Made by a program: the position numbers and the translations under genes. From assembly GCA_018712835.1 (NCBI GenBank), contig DVGF01000018.1, forward strand, positions 1 through 49,155: 49,155 nucleotides of DNA, written 5' to 3'. This DNA is from Candidatus Ventrenecus stercoripullorum (GTDB taxonomy: Bacteria > Bacillota_I > Bacilli_A > RF39 > UBA660). Below are positions 19,424 through 29,635 of the stretch, one piece after another (positions within the stretch are counted from its first letter, which is position 1; each line of letters begins with the position of its first letter). The notes under the pieces were generated by a model. It had not been told where the DNA came from. It searched no databases and worked only from the letters and a program-made list of their open reading frames with translations.

Positions 19424-19722
19424 TTAAATAACTTAGCCATAAAACTTTCTTCTTTGGCCTTTCCTTGATTTTTCTCTAAGTACTGATAACTGTTAATTTT
19501 TCCTTTTATCCACACATTTCCATCATGAGTATCCAGCTTTAAAATTTCAAGCCCACTTCCTTTTAATAACAAAACTCCCATAGTCGTTTCTAACAAAAAC
19601 TCTTCGTGATCAAAACTATTTATTTTCTTAACACCAGAAATATGAATTTCTCTACGATCAATAATCTTTACTTCATGATTACTAGGAATTAAAGGGGTAT
19701 TTGCTTGTTCCATGATTATCAC
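19420..19722 (-). CDS. yabP: Sporulation protein YabP
   Basis: HEVKIIDRREIHISGVKKINSFDHEEFLLETTMGVLLLKGSGLEILKLDTHDGNVWIKGKI. Confidence 0.9.
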   Translation of the reverse strand: MIIMEQANTPLIPSNHEVKIIDRREIHISGVKKINSFDHEEFLLETTMGVLLLKGSGLEILKLDTHDGNVWIKGKINSYQYLEKNQGKAKEESFMAKLFK

Positions 19723-19761
19723 CTAAATCATCATATTCCAAAAAAGAAAAAAATAGAACAC

Positions 19762-20370
19762 TTATTGAAATTCATGACGCGTTTTTCTAAGTTCAATATG
19801 TGAGTCTAATAATTTACTATATTCTTCTATTTCCTCATCGCTAGAAACAGAAAGAACCGCACAAAAAACTTCTTCCACAGTAGAATGCATAGGGTCATTA
19901 ACAAGAATGTTGCAATTCATATTCCACAAATAAAATGGCGAGATAAGATTTAAATCAAAAAAAGAACTATCTGCATAAAACACATACTTATTGCCCGGAC
20001 AATCATAAATTTGACAAGAAACAAAAGGAGAATAAAGAGCCAATCGCTCTAGCACATCCAAAAGAGAAACATAATCACTATAGTTCACAAACGGATAGTT
20101 CTCACCCAATAAAAATGAAACTAAAAGTTGAACAAACATTTCATCATAATTTAACACAAAAGAAGTTCTACCTTCATAGTCTACTTGAAAGGCTATCTCA
20201 CACCCTATTTGATTTAATTGCATTTCTCGAATAAAATGACATATCAAAAAAAGAAATTCTTTAGAATGCTCTTCTACCAAAAAAACACAACACTCTAAAC
20301 CAGCATATGTCACCGTCACATCATGCTTTAAACACCAATCAAAAAACTGTTGATAATATTTCTTTTTCAT
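19762..20370 (-). CDS. Hypothetical protein in sporulation cluster
   Basis: 202-aa ORF between spoVG and yabP on the same strand; no family recognised. Confidence 0.6.
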   Translation of the reverse strand: MKKKYYQQFFDWCLKHDVTVTYAGLECCVFLVEEHSKEFLFLICHFIREMQLNQIGCEIAFQVDYEGRTSFVLNYDEMFVQLLVSFLLGENYPFVNYSDYVSLLDVLERLALYSPFVSCQIYDCPGNKYVFYADSSFFDLNLISPFYLWNMNCNILVNDPMHSTVEEVFCAVLSVSSDEEIEEYSKLLDSHIELRKTRHEFQ

Positions 20371-20412
20371 ACTGTCCCTCTTAAATAAAAAAAATTCTAG
20401 TTTCCTAGAATC

Positions 20413-20679
20413 TTATTCTTCAGAATCTTTATTATATTCTTCTAAAATTGCATCAGTAAATTCTTTACGAACATCTGGATTGATTGGATGACAAACGTCT
20501 CTATATTCACCAGTTGCAGTTTTTCTACTAGGCATAGCAATAAATAAACCGTTGTCTCCTTCAATAATTCTGATATCATGAATTGCAAATGCATCATCGA
20601 TTAATACAGACGCAATTCCTCTCAAACGAGAATTTTCTTTCGTAATTTTACGAACACTAACAGATGTAATCTTCATCAT
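20413..20679 (-). CDS. spoVG: Septation/sporulation regulator SpoVG
   Basis: MKITSVSVRKITKENSRLRGIASVLIDDAFAIHDIRIIEGDNGLFIAMPSRKT. Confidence 0.96.
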   Translation of the reverse strand: MMKITSVSVRKITKENSRLRGIASVLIDDAFAIHDIRIIEGDNGLFIAMPSRKTATGEYRDVCHPINPDVRKEFTDAILEEYNKDSEE

Positions 20680-20754
20680 CTACACTCCTCTTCTTAAAGT
20701 TATGATTAACTTCTATTCATATTTTAAAACATGTTGCAAGATAATTCAAGCATT

Positions 20755-20967
20755 TTACATTAATTTTACAACAACATCTCCAATTATCACATCAGCAAAA
20801 TTAAAACTCTTTTCTACACCATCAATTAACACCGTAAACACATAAGGATATACACCTGACACAACACCATGATATTCATTATTTTTATTACGCATACCAT
20901 AAACATGAATAGATACATTCTTATTTAAATAACTTCCAATTCTTTCACGTACAATATCTAAATTCAT
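20755..20967 (-). CDS. veg: Veg family protein
   Basis: IRERIGSYLNKNVSIHVYGMRNKN-like sequence, GVVSGVYPYVFTVLIDG; downstream of yabG. Confidence 0.85.
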   Translation of the reverse strand: MNLDIVRERIGSYLNKNVSIHVYGMRNKNNEYHGVVSGVYPYVFTVLIDGVEKSFNFADVIIGDVVVKLM

Positions 20968-20979
20968 ACATTCTCCTTT

Positions 20980-21762
20980 CTATCTAGGAAACCCAACATA
21001 CATCATTCCGTTGCTAATAATCCCTCCCATACCATTAGCGCCATATTTAGTTTTCTCTAACAACGACACCAAATCAATCTCTTTATTTCGTTCACTCATA
21101 GCTAATACTGTCGCAATAATTGCCGGATCCAAAGCATGAATATTAATCCGTTTAGGAGAACTAGCAAAATTAGCACCCGCACGAATAAGTTCTTCATAAT
21201 TACTTTGACAAGCTCCAGCAATAATCACTAACTTCTCATGACTTTTCTCAACCTTACGTGCCTCTTTAACCGCTTTCACAAAATACTCTGTATTTCGATA
21301 ATTCTTTATATCTCCTATCCCGCCTTTTTTAGGATAATAAGCATCATGACCTGTTATAATTACTATATCGGGTTGATAATCTATGAGTAACGATTTAATT
21401 TGTTTAGGAACTTCACTTTCTTCTATTTTCTTACCCACTGCCATCACTCGATTTTTTTTATAAAATTTCATACAACGTTCTAAATAATCTCCATCTGCAT
21501 CAATATGCAAAACCTTACCAGGAAGATAAAAAAAATCACCCCGCGTCAAATCCTCATCAATAAGTACTTCATCTTCATCAATTGCCCTATCTTCCTCTAT
21601 ATAAAGCTCTAAATCCTCTAAGGGAGCATCAGCATATAACCGAACTTGTACACCTTTTAGGTAAGCTACTTCTCCTTTGATATTTAATATTTTAAAGACC
21701 ACATCATGTTGATAACTTTTTCGTGTAACCAAATCTCCGATATGGAATATCATAAGCTTCAC
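20980..21762 (-). CDS. yabG: Sporulation peptidase YabG
   Basis: GDLVTRKSYQHDVVFKI ... VLHIDADGDYLERC ... VIITGHDAYYPKKGGI. Confidence 0.9.
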   Translation of the reverse strand: MKLMIFHIGDLVTRKSYQHDVVFKILNIKGEVAYLKGVQVRLYADAPLEDLELYIEEDRAIDEDEVLIDEDLTRGDFFYLPGKVLHIDADGDYLERCMKFYKKNRVMAVGKKIEESEVPKQIKSLLIDYQPDIVIITGHDAYYPKKGGIGDIKNYRNTEYFVKAVKEARKVEKSHEKLVIIAGACQSNYEELIRAGANFASSPKRINIHALDPAIIATVLAMSERNKEIDLVSLLEKTKYGANGMGGIISNGMMYVGFPR

Positions 21763-21807
21763 CTAAAAAATTATATGAAAAAAAAATTAGTTTATCACTA
21801 ACTTTTC

Positions 21808-22587
21808 TTAAAACACTTCTAAAAATAATTCTACAAACACTTCATAAGATAACTCTTCTGCTCGTACACTTTCAGAAAATCCTTCTTTTTGAAGTACCGA
21901 CAAAATTTTATTCCAATCACACATTTTCAAATTATTTCTTAAAGTTTTTCGTTTCTTTGAAAAACACTGTTTTAAAAAAGATTGAAAAGCCACTACATCT
22001 AACGAAACAATGTTTTCCTTGCGTACAAATTGAACCACAGAACTCGTAACTTTTGGTGGTGGAGTAAACGCGTGAGCAGGCACATCAAAAAGTTTTTTTG
22101 CTTCAAAGAAATGCTTTAAATATACTGTAAAATAACCATAATCTTTACTCTTTGGAATAGCAGTAAATCGCAAAGCAACTTCCTTTTGAACTAATAAAGT
22201 CATCCCGTCTATGAAAATTCCACTTTGTAAAACATGTTCAATAATTGGTGTCGTAATATAATAAGGAATATTCGCGATAATATAACTATGATTATAATCT
22301 TTTGTAATATCATCCATCAAATTTCGTTTTAAAAAATCATCGAAAATAATTTTAGAAGTAGAACTCTCATAAGTGCTTAGAAAAGGCCTCATTCTTTCAT
22401 CAACTTCATAACACAATAAAGAAGCCTTACTTTGAGCCAAATGTTTTGTTAAAGCTCCTTTCCCAGACCCTATTTCAACAACCAAATCTCCTTCTTCCAA
22501 AGGAAAACTATTTGCAATCTTTTTTAATATATTCTCATCTTTCAAAAAATTTTGTCCTAAACTTTTTTTAGCTTTTACATTGTCCAT
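21808..22587 (-). CDS. rsmA: 16S rRNA dimethyladenosine transferase
   Basis: KKSLGQNFLKDENIL, VVEIGSGKGALT, ANIPYYITTPI. Confidence 0.96.
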   Translation of the reverse strand: MDNVKAKKSLGQNFLKDENILKKIANSFPLEEGDLVVEIGSGKGALTKHLAQSKASLLCYEVDERMRPFLSTYESSTSKIIFDDFLKRNLMDDITKDYNHSYIIANIPYYITTPIIEHVLQSGIFIDGMTLLVQKEVALRFTAIPKSKDYGYFTVYLKHFFEAKKLFDVPAHAFTPPPKVTSSVVQFVRKENIVSLDVVAFQSFLKQCFSKKRKTLRNNLKMCDWNKILSVLQKEGFSESVRAEELSYEVFVELFLEVF

Positions 22588-22644
22588 AATATCCCTCAGG
22601 CTTAATATAACATAAAAAGTATCAAAACAAAAGAAAAAGAACTC

Positions 22645-23205
22645 TTAACGAGTCCACCCTTCTCTTAATACATCATAACTTAAAGTTTTTCTTCCTACAT
22701 ATTGTACAGCTTCTGCCTCGCTAGCCATAAGTAAATCCAAATCATTACCAAGCACACCTCTATCTAATACAATAGCCACGATAGGTTCACTAGATACACT
22801 AGGAAGATTAAACCTTACAATAGAACCACAAGGCAAATTACTAGAAGATGCCACAATCCTTACATCCCCATAAATACTATCCGGATAAGTTGTAACACCA
22901 TTTCTTAAAACATTGTAACTAGATGCACAAGAAAGTCTTCCACTACAAGCTGGACAATCAGCAGAGTATCCCGTAATATCTCCAGAGTAAGTATCCTTGG
23001 CACTATAAATATCATTTTGGATATCTTCTTCTAATTTCAAAGCCATCGTACTTAAATTAATAACTCGATTACTTGCATCATTACTAACCTTCGTCATTTC
23101 TTTTGTCGTACTTACATTAGCAATGACTATAAAAAAACATAAAACAAATAACTGTAATACAATTCGTACTTTTCTAGTAATTCTCTTCACTAAAGAACAC
23201 CTCAT
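22645..23205 (-). CDS. 3D-domain (YabE/YuiC-like) exported protein
   Basis: YSADCPACSGRLSCASSYNV ... RIVASSSNLPCGSIVRFN ... LDRGVLGNDLDLL. Confidence 0.8.
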   Translation of the reverse strand: MRCSLVKRITRKVRIVLQLFVLCFFIVIANVSTTKEMTKVSNDASNRVINLSTMALKLEEDIQNDIYSAKDTYSGDITGYSADCPACSGRLSCASSYNVLRNGVTTYPDSIYGDVRIVASSSNLPCGSIVRFNLPSVSSEPIVAIVLDRGVLGNDLDLLMASEAEAVQYVGRKTLSYDVLREGWTR

Positions 23206-23232
23206 TCTTACAAATACATCATAGCATACTCA

Positions 23233-23985
23233 TCATAAAATGTCAAAAATTGTCGAAATATTTCGATTAGTAATTTTTTCTAGTTGACTTTTAGAAATAT
23301 GCAGTTCTTCACAAATAAAATCAGCAATCAAATCTATATATTTAGGCTCATTTGTTGTTCCACGATAAGGATGTGGTGTTAAATAAGGACTATCCGTTTC
23401 TAATACAATATGAGAAACAATTTCCGGTAATATTTCTTTCAAATGGCTATTTTTAAAAGTAACCACTCCATTAATTCCTAATTTATAACCCATTTTAATA
23501 TAAATATTAGCCGTTTCTAAACTACCAGAAAAGGAGTGAATAATTCCACGAACATCAAAAAATTCTTTCAAAATGCAAATCGTATCTTCAGTGGCGTCTC
23601 TTGAATGAACAACAACAGGCAAATGATATTTTAAAGCTAACTCTAATTGACAACGAAAAAGTTCTTTTTGACGTTCCTTATTCTCTTTCGTATAATGATA
23701 ATCTAATCCAATCTCCCCAATTCCAATCACTTTATCGTCACATAAATGTTGTTCTAAAAATAACAAATCTTCTTTAGTATATCGATCTGCTTCTTCTGGA
23801 TGAAGTCCAATGACTCCATACATGCTAGAATATTCTTTAACTAATTCTAAAACTTCTACATTATCCCTCATACTAGCACCAGCAACTATAAAGCGATTTA
23901 CTCCCACCTCCGAAGCACGTCGAATCACTTCAGGGATAGACTCATAATATTCTCGATAAATATGACAATGTGTATCAGTAAACAT
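23233..23985 (-). CDS. tatD: TatD family deoxyribonuclease
   Basis: MFTDTHCHIY, GLHPEEA, GEIGLDYHY, ETDSPYLTPHPYRG. Confidence 0.95.
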   Translation of the reverse strand: MFTDTHCHIYREYYESIPEVIRRASEVGVNRFIVAGASMRDNVEVLELVKEYSSMYGVIGLHPEEADRYTKEDLLFLEQHLCDDKVIGIGEIGLDYHYTKENKERQKELFRCQLELALKYHLPVVVHSRDATEDTICILKEFFDVRGIIHSFSGSLETANIYIKMGYKLGINGVVTFKNSHLKEILPEIVSHIVLETDSPYLTPHPYRGTTNEPKYIDLIADFICEELHISKSQLEKITNRNISTIFDIL

Positions 23986-24048
23986 AATTTTCCTCCTAAA
24001 AAAATTTAAACATTTCTGTTTAAATTTTAAAAATATTACTTAATACTG

Positions 24049-25596
24049 TCAATCCTTTTTACTCTCTATCTCTTGAAGTTTCTTTTCCATATCAATACGC
24101 ATAAATATTGGTTCTGGATTCTCAACTTCATAGACAGTATCTTCACAGAAAGTATTATCTGCATCTTCAACATGGATTTGTCTCAAAATTTCCTTACTAG
24201 TATCAGGCATAAATGGCGCGAGTTCTGAGGCACAAACCTTAATACTTTCAAGCAAATGATAAAGCACTGTTTCAAGACGCATCTTTTTATCTTCATCCTT
24301 CGCCAAAGACCAAGGCATAGTATCATCAATATACTTATTAGATTTTCTTAAAACATCAAAAATTGCATCAATAGACTTTCCAATTTCAAGATGATCCATA
24401 CACTCATCTACTTTACTTGGAAGTTCCTGAATACTAGAAATAAATTCTTCATCTAAATCTTCTCGAACATTTTTATTTTCTACCTTACCATCAAAATATT
24501 TCTTTGCCATAGAAATAGTACGATTTACCAAATTTCCTAAAATATTAGCAAGATCCCCATTAATACGTTCAATAATCAGTTCATAATTAATGGTACCATC
24601 ATTAGCAAAAGGAATTTCATGAAGCACGTAATAACGGATGGCATCGACCCCAAATAAGTGGACTAAGTCATCAGCATACATGATATTACCTTTACTCTTA
24701 CTCATTTTATCATTATTCATTAAAAGCCAAGGATGACCAAATACTTGTTTAGGCAATGGCAAATCTAAAGCCATTAATAAAATTGGCCAATAAATAGTAT
24801 GAAAACGAATAATATCCTTACCGATCAAATGCAAATCAGCTGGCCACCATTTATGAAATTCTTCACTTTCACCATCCACATCATACCCGATATTCGTAAT
24901 ATAATTTGATAATGCATCAATCCATACATAAACAACATGTTTATCATTAAAAGGAACTTTTACACCCCAGTCAAAAGAAGTTCTAGAAACACACAAATCT
25001 TGAAGTCCTGGTTTCAAAAAATTATTTAACATTTCATTTTTACGAGACTCTGGCTCTATAAATTCTGGATGAGTTTCAATATACTCTATTAAACGTTCTT
25101 GATATTTTGACATCTTAAAAAAATAAGCTTCCTCACTTCTTTTCTCAACATCTCTACCACAATCAGGACATTTTCCATCAACAAGTTGAGTTTCCGTCCA
25201 AAAAGATTCACAAGGAGTACAATACCATCCTTCATACTGCGATAAATAAATATCCCCTTGTTGATACAACTTTTCAAAAATATGCTGAACTACTTCTTTA
25301 TGATGAGAATCTGTTGTTCTAACAAACTTATCATAACTAGTATTCATAACATCCCAAATTCTTTTTATTTCCCGGGAAATATTATCCACAAACTCCTGAG
25401 GCTCTAACCCGGCTTCTTTCGCTTTTTGTTCTATTTTTTCACCATGTTCATCTGTTCCAGTCTGAAAGTAAACATCAAATCCCCTTGCTCTTTTATAACG
25501 TGCAATTGCATCTGCCAAAACAATTTCATAAGTATTCCCAATGTGAGGTTTACCAGAAGCATAAGCAATTGCTGTTGTAATATAATATTTTTCCAT
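24049..25596 (-). CDS. metG: Methionyl-tRNA synthetase
   Basis: YYITTAIAYASGKPHIGN, CxxC zinc motif, KMSKSKGN; start at MEKYYIT after GGAAAGGATG rather than the upstream ORF start. Confidence 0.97.
   Translation of the reverse strand: MEKYYITTAIAYASGKPHIGNTYEIVLADAIARYKRARGFDVYFQTGTDEHGEKIEQKAKEAGLEPQEFVDNISREIKRIWDVMNTSYDKFVRTTDSHHKEVVQHIFEKLYQQGDIYLSQYEGWYCTPCESFWTETQLVDGKCPDCGRDVEKRSEEAYFFKMSKYQERLIEYIETHPEFIEPESRKNEMLNNFLKPGLQDLCVSRTSFDWGVKVPFNDKHVVYVWIDALSNYITNIGYDVDGESEEFHKWWPADLHLIGKDIIRFHTIYWPILLMALDLPLPKQVFGHPWLLMNNDKMSKSKGNIMYADDLVHLFGVDAIRYYVLHEIPFANDGTINYELIIERINGDLANILGNLVNRTISMAKKYFDGKVENKNVREDLDEEFISSIQELPSKVDECMDHLEIGKSIDAIFDVLRKSNKYIDDTMPWSLAKDEDKKMRLETVLYHLLESIKVCASELAPFMPDTSKEILRQIHVEDADNTFCEDTVYEVENPEPIFMRIDMEKKLQEIESKKD
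25367..25380. promoter_or_regulatory. Noc-binding-site-like palindrome
   Basis: ATTTCCCGGGAAAT, within metG. Confidence 0.8.
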
Positions 25597-25613
25597 AAAC
25601 ATCATCCTTTCCA

Positions 25614-25635
25614 AATTATTTCCCGGGAAATAATT
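25614..25635. promoter_or_regulatory. Noc-binding-site-like palindrome
   Basis: AATTATTTCCCGGGAAATAATT, between T-box terminator and metG SD. Confidence 0.8.
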
Positions 25636-25845
25636 AAAAAAAATCATAAACAAAAGGACGAGAAACCCGCGGTACCACCTTTATTTATGATTTTACTCAT
25701 ACACTTATTACGATAACGGTGTAATCCGTTTCAACTCCAGAGCCATCTTCTATAGAATTCCATTATTTACTCTCAGCCAACGTAAACTCTCTTGAAATAT
25801 CCTTCTATATACTCTTTCCTTCCTCATTGAATAACTTAATTCTAA
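25635..25845 (-). promoter_or_regulatory. T-box leader (putative Met specifier) with intrinsic terminator upstream of metG
   Basis: Minus strand AATGAGGAAGGAAAGAGTA, AAGAGAGTTTACGTTGGCTGAGAG, gaagATGgctctggagttgaaac, T-box AAAGGTGGTACCGCGGGTTT; terminator AAAATCATAAA...TTTATGATTTTTTTT. Confidence 0.9.
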
Positions 25846-25852
25846 CATAGAA

Positions 25853-26380
25853 TTACAAAATGTCAATTTTATTTACTAATAATTTTGCAATAAATTGCAT
25901 AATTTTTTTCTTAGTTTCTTCGATTTCTTGTGACTCTTCAAGTAAGAGCAACCCTAAAGCATCTCCTGATACAATCAAAGGGATTACATAATAATAAGCT
26001 TCCTTCGACGTAGTAGGAAATAAAACTTCCTTCACTTTAGAAACATAACTCTCCCTTTCTTCCAATAAACGATTTAAGGTTGGATTATAAAGAACATTTA
26101 AATAGTCTGGAACTAAACTTGCAACGACCTTATCTCGATCCATAACAAGAATAGATAATCCCATCGTATCATAAGCATATTGAATAATTGTCGTCGCAAT
26201 ATTTTCTAAAGAAAGAAGAAGCGAAGTCTTTTTCAAACAAATACTTTGATTATCTACAAATATCTCTAAGCTTTCTCCATCACGAATGCCTAAACTACGT
26301 CTCATTTCTTTAGGAATAACAACTCGACCTAATTCATCTATTTTTCGTACTACACCAATTTCTTTCACAAAAAGTTTCAC
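25853..26380 (-). CDS. spoVT: Stage V sporulation protein T (AbrB + GAF-like)
   Basis: GVVRKIDELGRVVIPKEMRRSLGIRDGESLEIF plus C-terminal sensor domain; next to mfd. Confidence 0.93.
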   Translation of the reverse strand: MKLFVKEIGVVRKIDELGRVVIPKEMRRSLGIRDGESLEIFVDNQSICLKKTSLLLSLENIATTIIQYAYDTMGLSILVMDRDKVVASLVPDYLNVLYNPTLNRLLEERESYVSKVKEVLFPTTSKEAYYYVIPLIVSGDALGLLLLEESQEIEETKKKIMQFIAKLLVNKIDIL

Positions 26381-26417
26381 TCCAATCTAATAAGTAGTTT
26401 GGAATGTTAAGAGTATT

Positions 26418-29400
26418 TTATACTTCTAAATCATCAAGAATTAATTGAAGTAACTTTACAACGTCATAAATAAAATGCTTTTTTTGTTGTAACAAGTTAA
26501 GTGATATTGTAATTTTTTTATTTTCATATTTTAAAGTAAACTTAGGATTAATATTATATGCTTCCAAAAACAACTTATCGCCCTTTATTTGACTAGAAAT
26601 GTCTTCTGGTAAAGTAATTGCAATAAGTCTTTGATTTTGCACTACTTCAGTAATATTCATCCGCTCAGCAAGTTTCTCAAACCATTCCTCATACATATAT
26701 ACTTCCATTTGAGGAGTAACTTGACCAAAACGATCAATAAGCTGTTCTTTTACATCAACAAGCTTTTTATAAGAGTCAATTTCATTAATCATTTGATGTA
26801 TCTCAATTTTTACTGTTTCATCAGACACATAATTATCTTCAATATGTGTTTCTACTCGAATTAAAGAATCTCCAGAATCTTCCTCTTCTACATATTCTCC
26901 CTTAAGTCTCTTCATTTCTTCTTCAATCATCTTCATATAAAGACTAATACCAACAGTATCAACAAATCCTGCTTGCTCACTTCCAAGCAAATCTCCTGCT
27001 CCTCGAATCGACAAATCTCGCATTGCTATCTTGTATCCACTACCAAGTTCTGTAAAATCTTGAATTGCTTGCAGTCTTTTTACAGCAATATCATTTAACA
27101 TTTTAGTTCTATTATATAAAAGATAAGCATAAGCAATCCTGTCACTTCGCCCAACACGACCTCTTAATTGATAAAGTTGACTTAGTCCAAAACAATCTGC
27201 ATCATAAATAATAAGCGTATTTGCATTTGGTATATCAATTCCTGTTTCAATAATTGTCGTACTTACCAAAATATCAAAATCATGATTAATAAAACTTGTC
27301 ATAATATCGTCTAACTCCATCTTTGACATCTGTCCATGAGCATAACGAATACGTGCTTCTGGCACTAATTTAGAAATCCGGCTTTGCATTTCCTCGATAG
27401 TTTCAACTCGATTATATAAAACAAAAATCTGCCCTTCTCGAGACAACTCCTTATAAATCGCATCCCGAACAATAAAATCACTTTCTTGAATAACATAAGT
27501 TTGCACAGGCGTTCGGTTCACAGGCGGTGTATCAATAATAGATAAGTCACGAAGTCCAGACAAACTCATCTTAAGCGTTCTGGGAATAGGTGTTGCCGAT
27601 AAAGTAAGAACATTGACATCTTCTTTTAATTTCTTAATCTTTTCTTTATGAGTAACTCCAAATCTTTGTTCCTCATCAACAACCAATAACCCTAAACGCT
27701 TCGGTTTCAATTGATCACTAAGTAATCGATGAGTACCAAATAAAATATCAATCTTACCTGATGCAAACTCCTCTAAAATAATTCTAGCCTCTTTAGGAGT
27801 CGTAAAGCGATTAAAAAGACGAATTTCGACTGGATAATTACGAAACCGTTCAAGAGCTGATTCATACTGTTGCTTTGATAAAATAGTTGTTGGACAAAGA
27901 TACATTACTTGTCTATTATTACAAACCGTCTTAAACATTGCTCGAAACGCCACTTCTGTTTTACCAAAACCAACATCACCGCAAAGTAACCGATCCATAG
28001 GAACCGTCGAATCTAAATCATGTCGAATATCTTCAATTGCCCTTAATTGATCCCTTGTCTCATCATATTGAAACTGTGAAGCAAACACATCTTCTTCTGC
28101 ATAATCCTTATAAGCTTCCCCAACAATACTATTTCGTTTGGCATAAAGTTTAACAAGCTCTCCCGAAATATCTCGGATTTTCTTTTGAACTTGCTGCTTT
28201 TTCTTTTGCCAACTAACAGAATCTAACTTATTAATTTGAGGTTTCATCCCATCTTTATCACTATATTTATAAATGGTTGAAATTTTTTCAACAGGAACAT
28301 ATACCTTATCATTTCCTAAATAAGAAATCTGCAAAAAATCTTTTTTCATGCCCTGCACAGTCAAAGTAATAACCCCAGCATAAATACCAATTCCATGAGT
28401 TCTATGTACAACATAATCTCCAACTTGCAAAGAATCTAATTCTCGAATTTTCTTACCAATGTGTAAATTATTTTTATAACGAACCTCGGTTTTGACCTCT
28501 TCAATATCGTATGGACTAATAACTACAAAATTGTCCCAAAGAAACCCTTTATATAACTTTCCTTTAACAATATTAACAACGCCCTCTTTAATATCAGAAA
28601 AAGGAACAACAACTCCATCTACTAACTCTTTAATTTTATTGATTTGATTCGTTGTATCTAACACAAAAACAACCATTTTCTTCTGAAAAACAGCAGTTTC
28701 CACATAATCTTTTAATTTATCATAATCAGATCGAAAATTAAGAATTTCCTTTGTATTATAATGTTTTACTTCTTTATCTAAAGTTTGAGTAACCTGATTT
28801 AAATAGAGAATTTTACTAGGATATAAATCATCAAAAGAAAAAAAATGTTTCTTATTAGCAGTACCTTGTTCTTTATTATAAAATTCACTTTCCTCCAACA
28901 ATTTCTCATAACTTACCTTTATTTGAGGATATTCTATAAATAAAACAGTTGCTTCGTCCAAATATTCTAATAAAGAACTATCCTCCTGTGTAGAAATTTC
29001 CTCAATCGGACGACAAACAATACTACTAATTTCTTCTGTTGTTCGTTGAGTTTCCGGATTAAAATAACGAATCGATTCAATATCATCTCCAAAAAATTCA
29101 ATTCGAATAGGCAGATCTTCTTCCATTAAAAAGATATCCAAAACAAATCCACGAACCGCATATTCTCCAGTACTAGTTACCATAGAATCTCTAAGATAAC
29201 CCAATTTTTCAAATTGACTAACCAATTCATCTCTAGCAATACTCATTCCAGACTTCAATTCTATCTTTAACTTTTCTTGCTCCTTTTTAGATGGCAAAAA
29301 CTTCAAATACCCCATTAAATTCGTAATAACAATTCCCGGTTTATTAGAAATTTTATCTAATGTTTCTAGTCTTTTCAATTTTAACTCAGGGGAAACAGCT

Positions 29401-29627
29401 AACGCTACAGAAGTAAAAAAATCGTCCATAGGAAATAAATAAACATCAGAAGAATAACGACTAATAACCTTAAAAAACTTATTTGCATCATATAAATTAG
29501 CCGTAACCACAACAATGGAACGATGCTCTTTTTTAAAACATTCTAACACGTAAAAAGCGGATAACTCTTCTGTTAACCCTTCATTAACTGTGCCATCAAC
29601 AAAACAAAATTGATCAAATAGTTTCAT
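26418..29627 (-). CDS. mfd: Transcription-repair coupling factor
   Basis: 1069 aa; GDVGFGKTEVAFRA, VVDEEQRFGV, LSATPIPRTL, GRVGRSDRIAYAY. Confidence 0.97.
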   Translation of the reverse strand: MKLFDQFCFVDGTVNEGLTEELSAFYVLECFKKEHRSIVVVTANLYDANKFFKVISRYSSDVYLFPMDDFFTSVALAVSPELKLKRLETLDKISNKPGIVITNLMGYLKFLPSKKEQEKLKIELKSGMSIARDELVSQFEKLGYLRDSMVTSTGEYAVRGFVLDIFLMEEDLPIRIEFFGDDIESIRYFNPETQRTTEEISSIVCRPIEEISTQEDSSLLEYLDEATVLFIEYPQIKVSYEKLLEESEFYNKEQGTANKKHFFSFDDLYPSKILYLNQVTQTLDKEVKHYNTKEILNFRSDYDKLKDYVETAVFQKKMVVFVLDTTNQINKIKELVDGVVVPFSDIKEGVVNIVKGKLYKGFLWDNFVVISPYDIEEVKTEVRYKNNLHIGKKIRELDSLQVGDYVVHRTHGIGIYAGVITLTVQGMKKDFLQISYLGNDKVYVPVEKISTIYKYSDKDGMKPQINKLDSVSWQKKKQQVQKKIRDISGELVKLYAKRNSIVGEAYKDYAEEDVFASQFQYDETRDQLRAIEDIRHDLDSTVPMDRLLCGDVGFGKTEVAFRAMFKTVCNNRQVMYLCPTTILSKQQYESALERFRNYPVEIRLFNRFTTPKEARIILEEFASGKIDILFGTHRLLSDQLKPKRLGLLVVDEEQRFGVTHKEKIKKLKEDVNVLTLSATPIPRTLKMSLSGLRDLSIIDTPPVNRTPVQTYVIQESDFIVRDAIYKELSREGQIFVLYNRVETIEEMQSRISKLVPEARIRYAHGQMSKMELDDIMTSFINHDFDILVSTTIIETGIDIPNANTLIIYDADCFGLSQLYQLRGRVGRSDRIAYAYLLYNRTKMLNDIAVKRLQAIQDFTELGSGYKIAMRDLSIRGAGDLLGSEQAGFVDTVGISLYMKMIEEEMKRLKGEYVEEEDSGDSLIRVETHIEDNYVSDETVKIEIHQMINEIDSYKKLVDVKEQLIDRFGQVTPQMEVYMYEEWFEKLAERMNITEVVQNQRLIAITLPEDISSQIKGDKLFLEAYNINPKFTLKYENKKITISLNLLQQKKHFIYDVVKLLQLILDDLEV

Positions 29628-29635
29628 ATATATCC

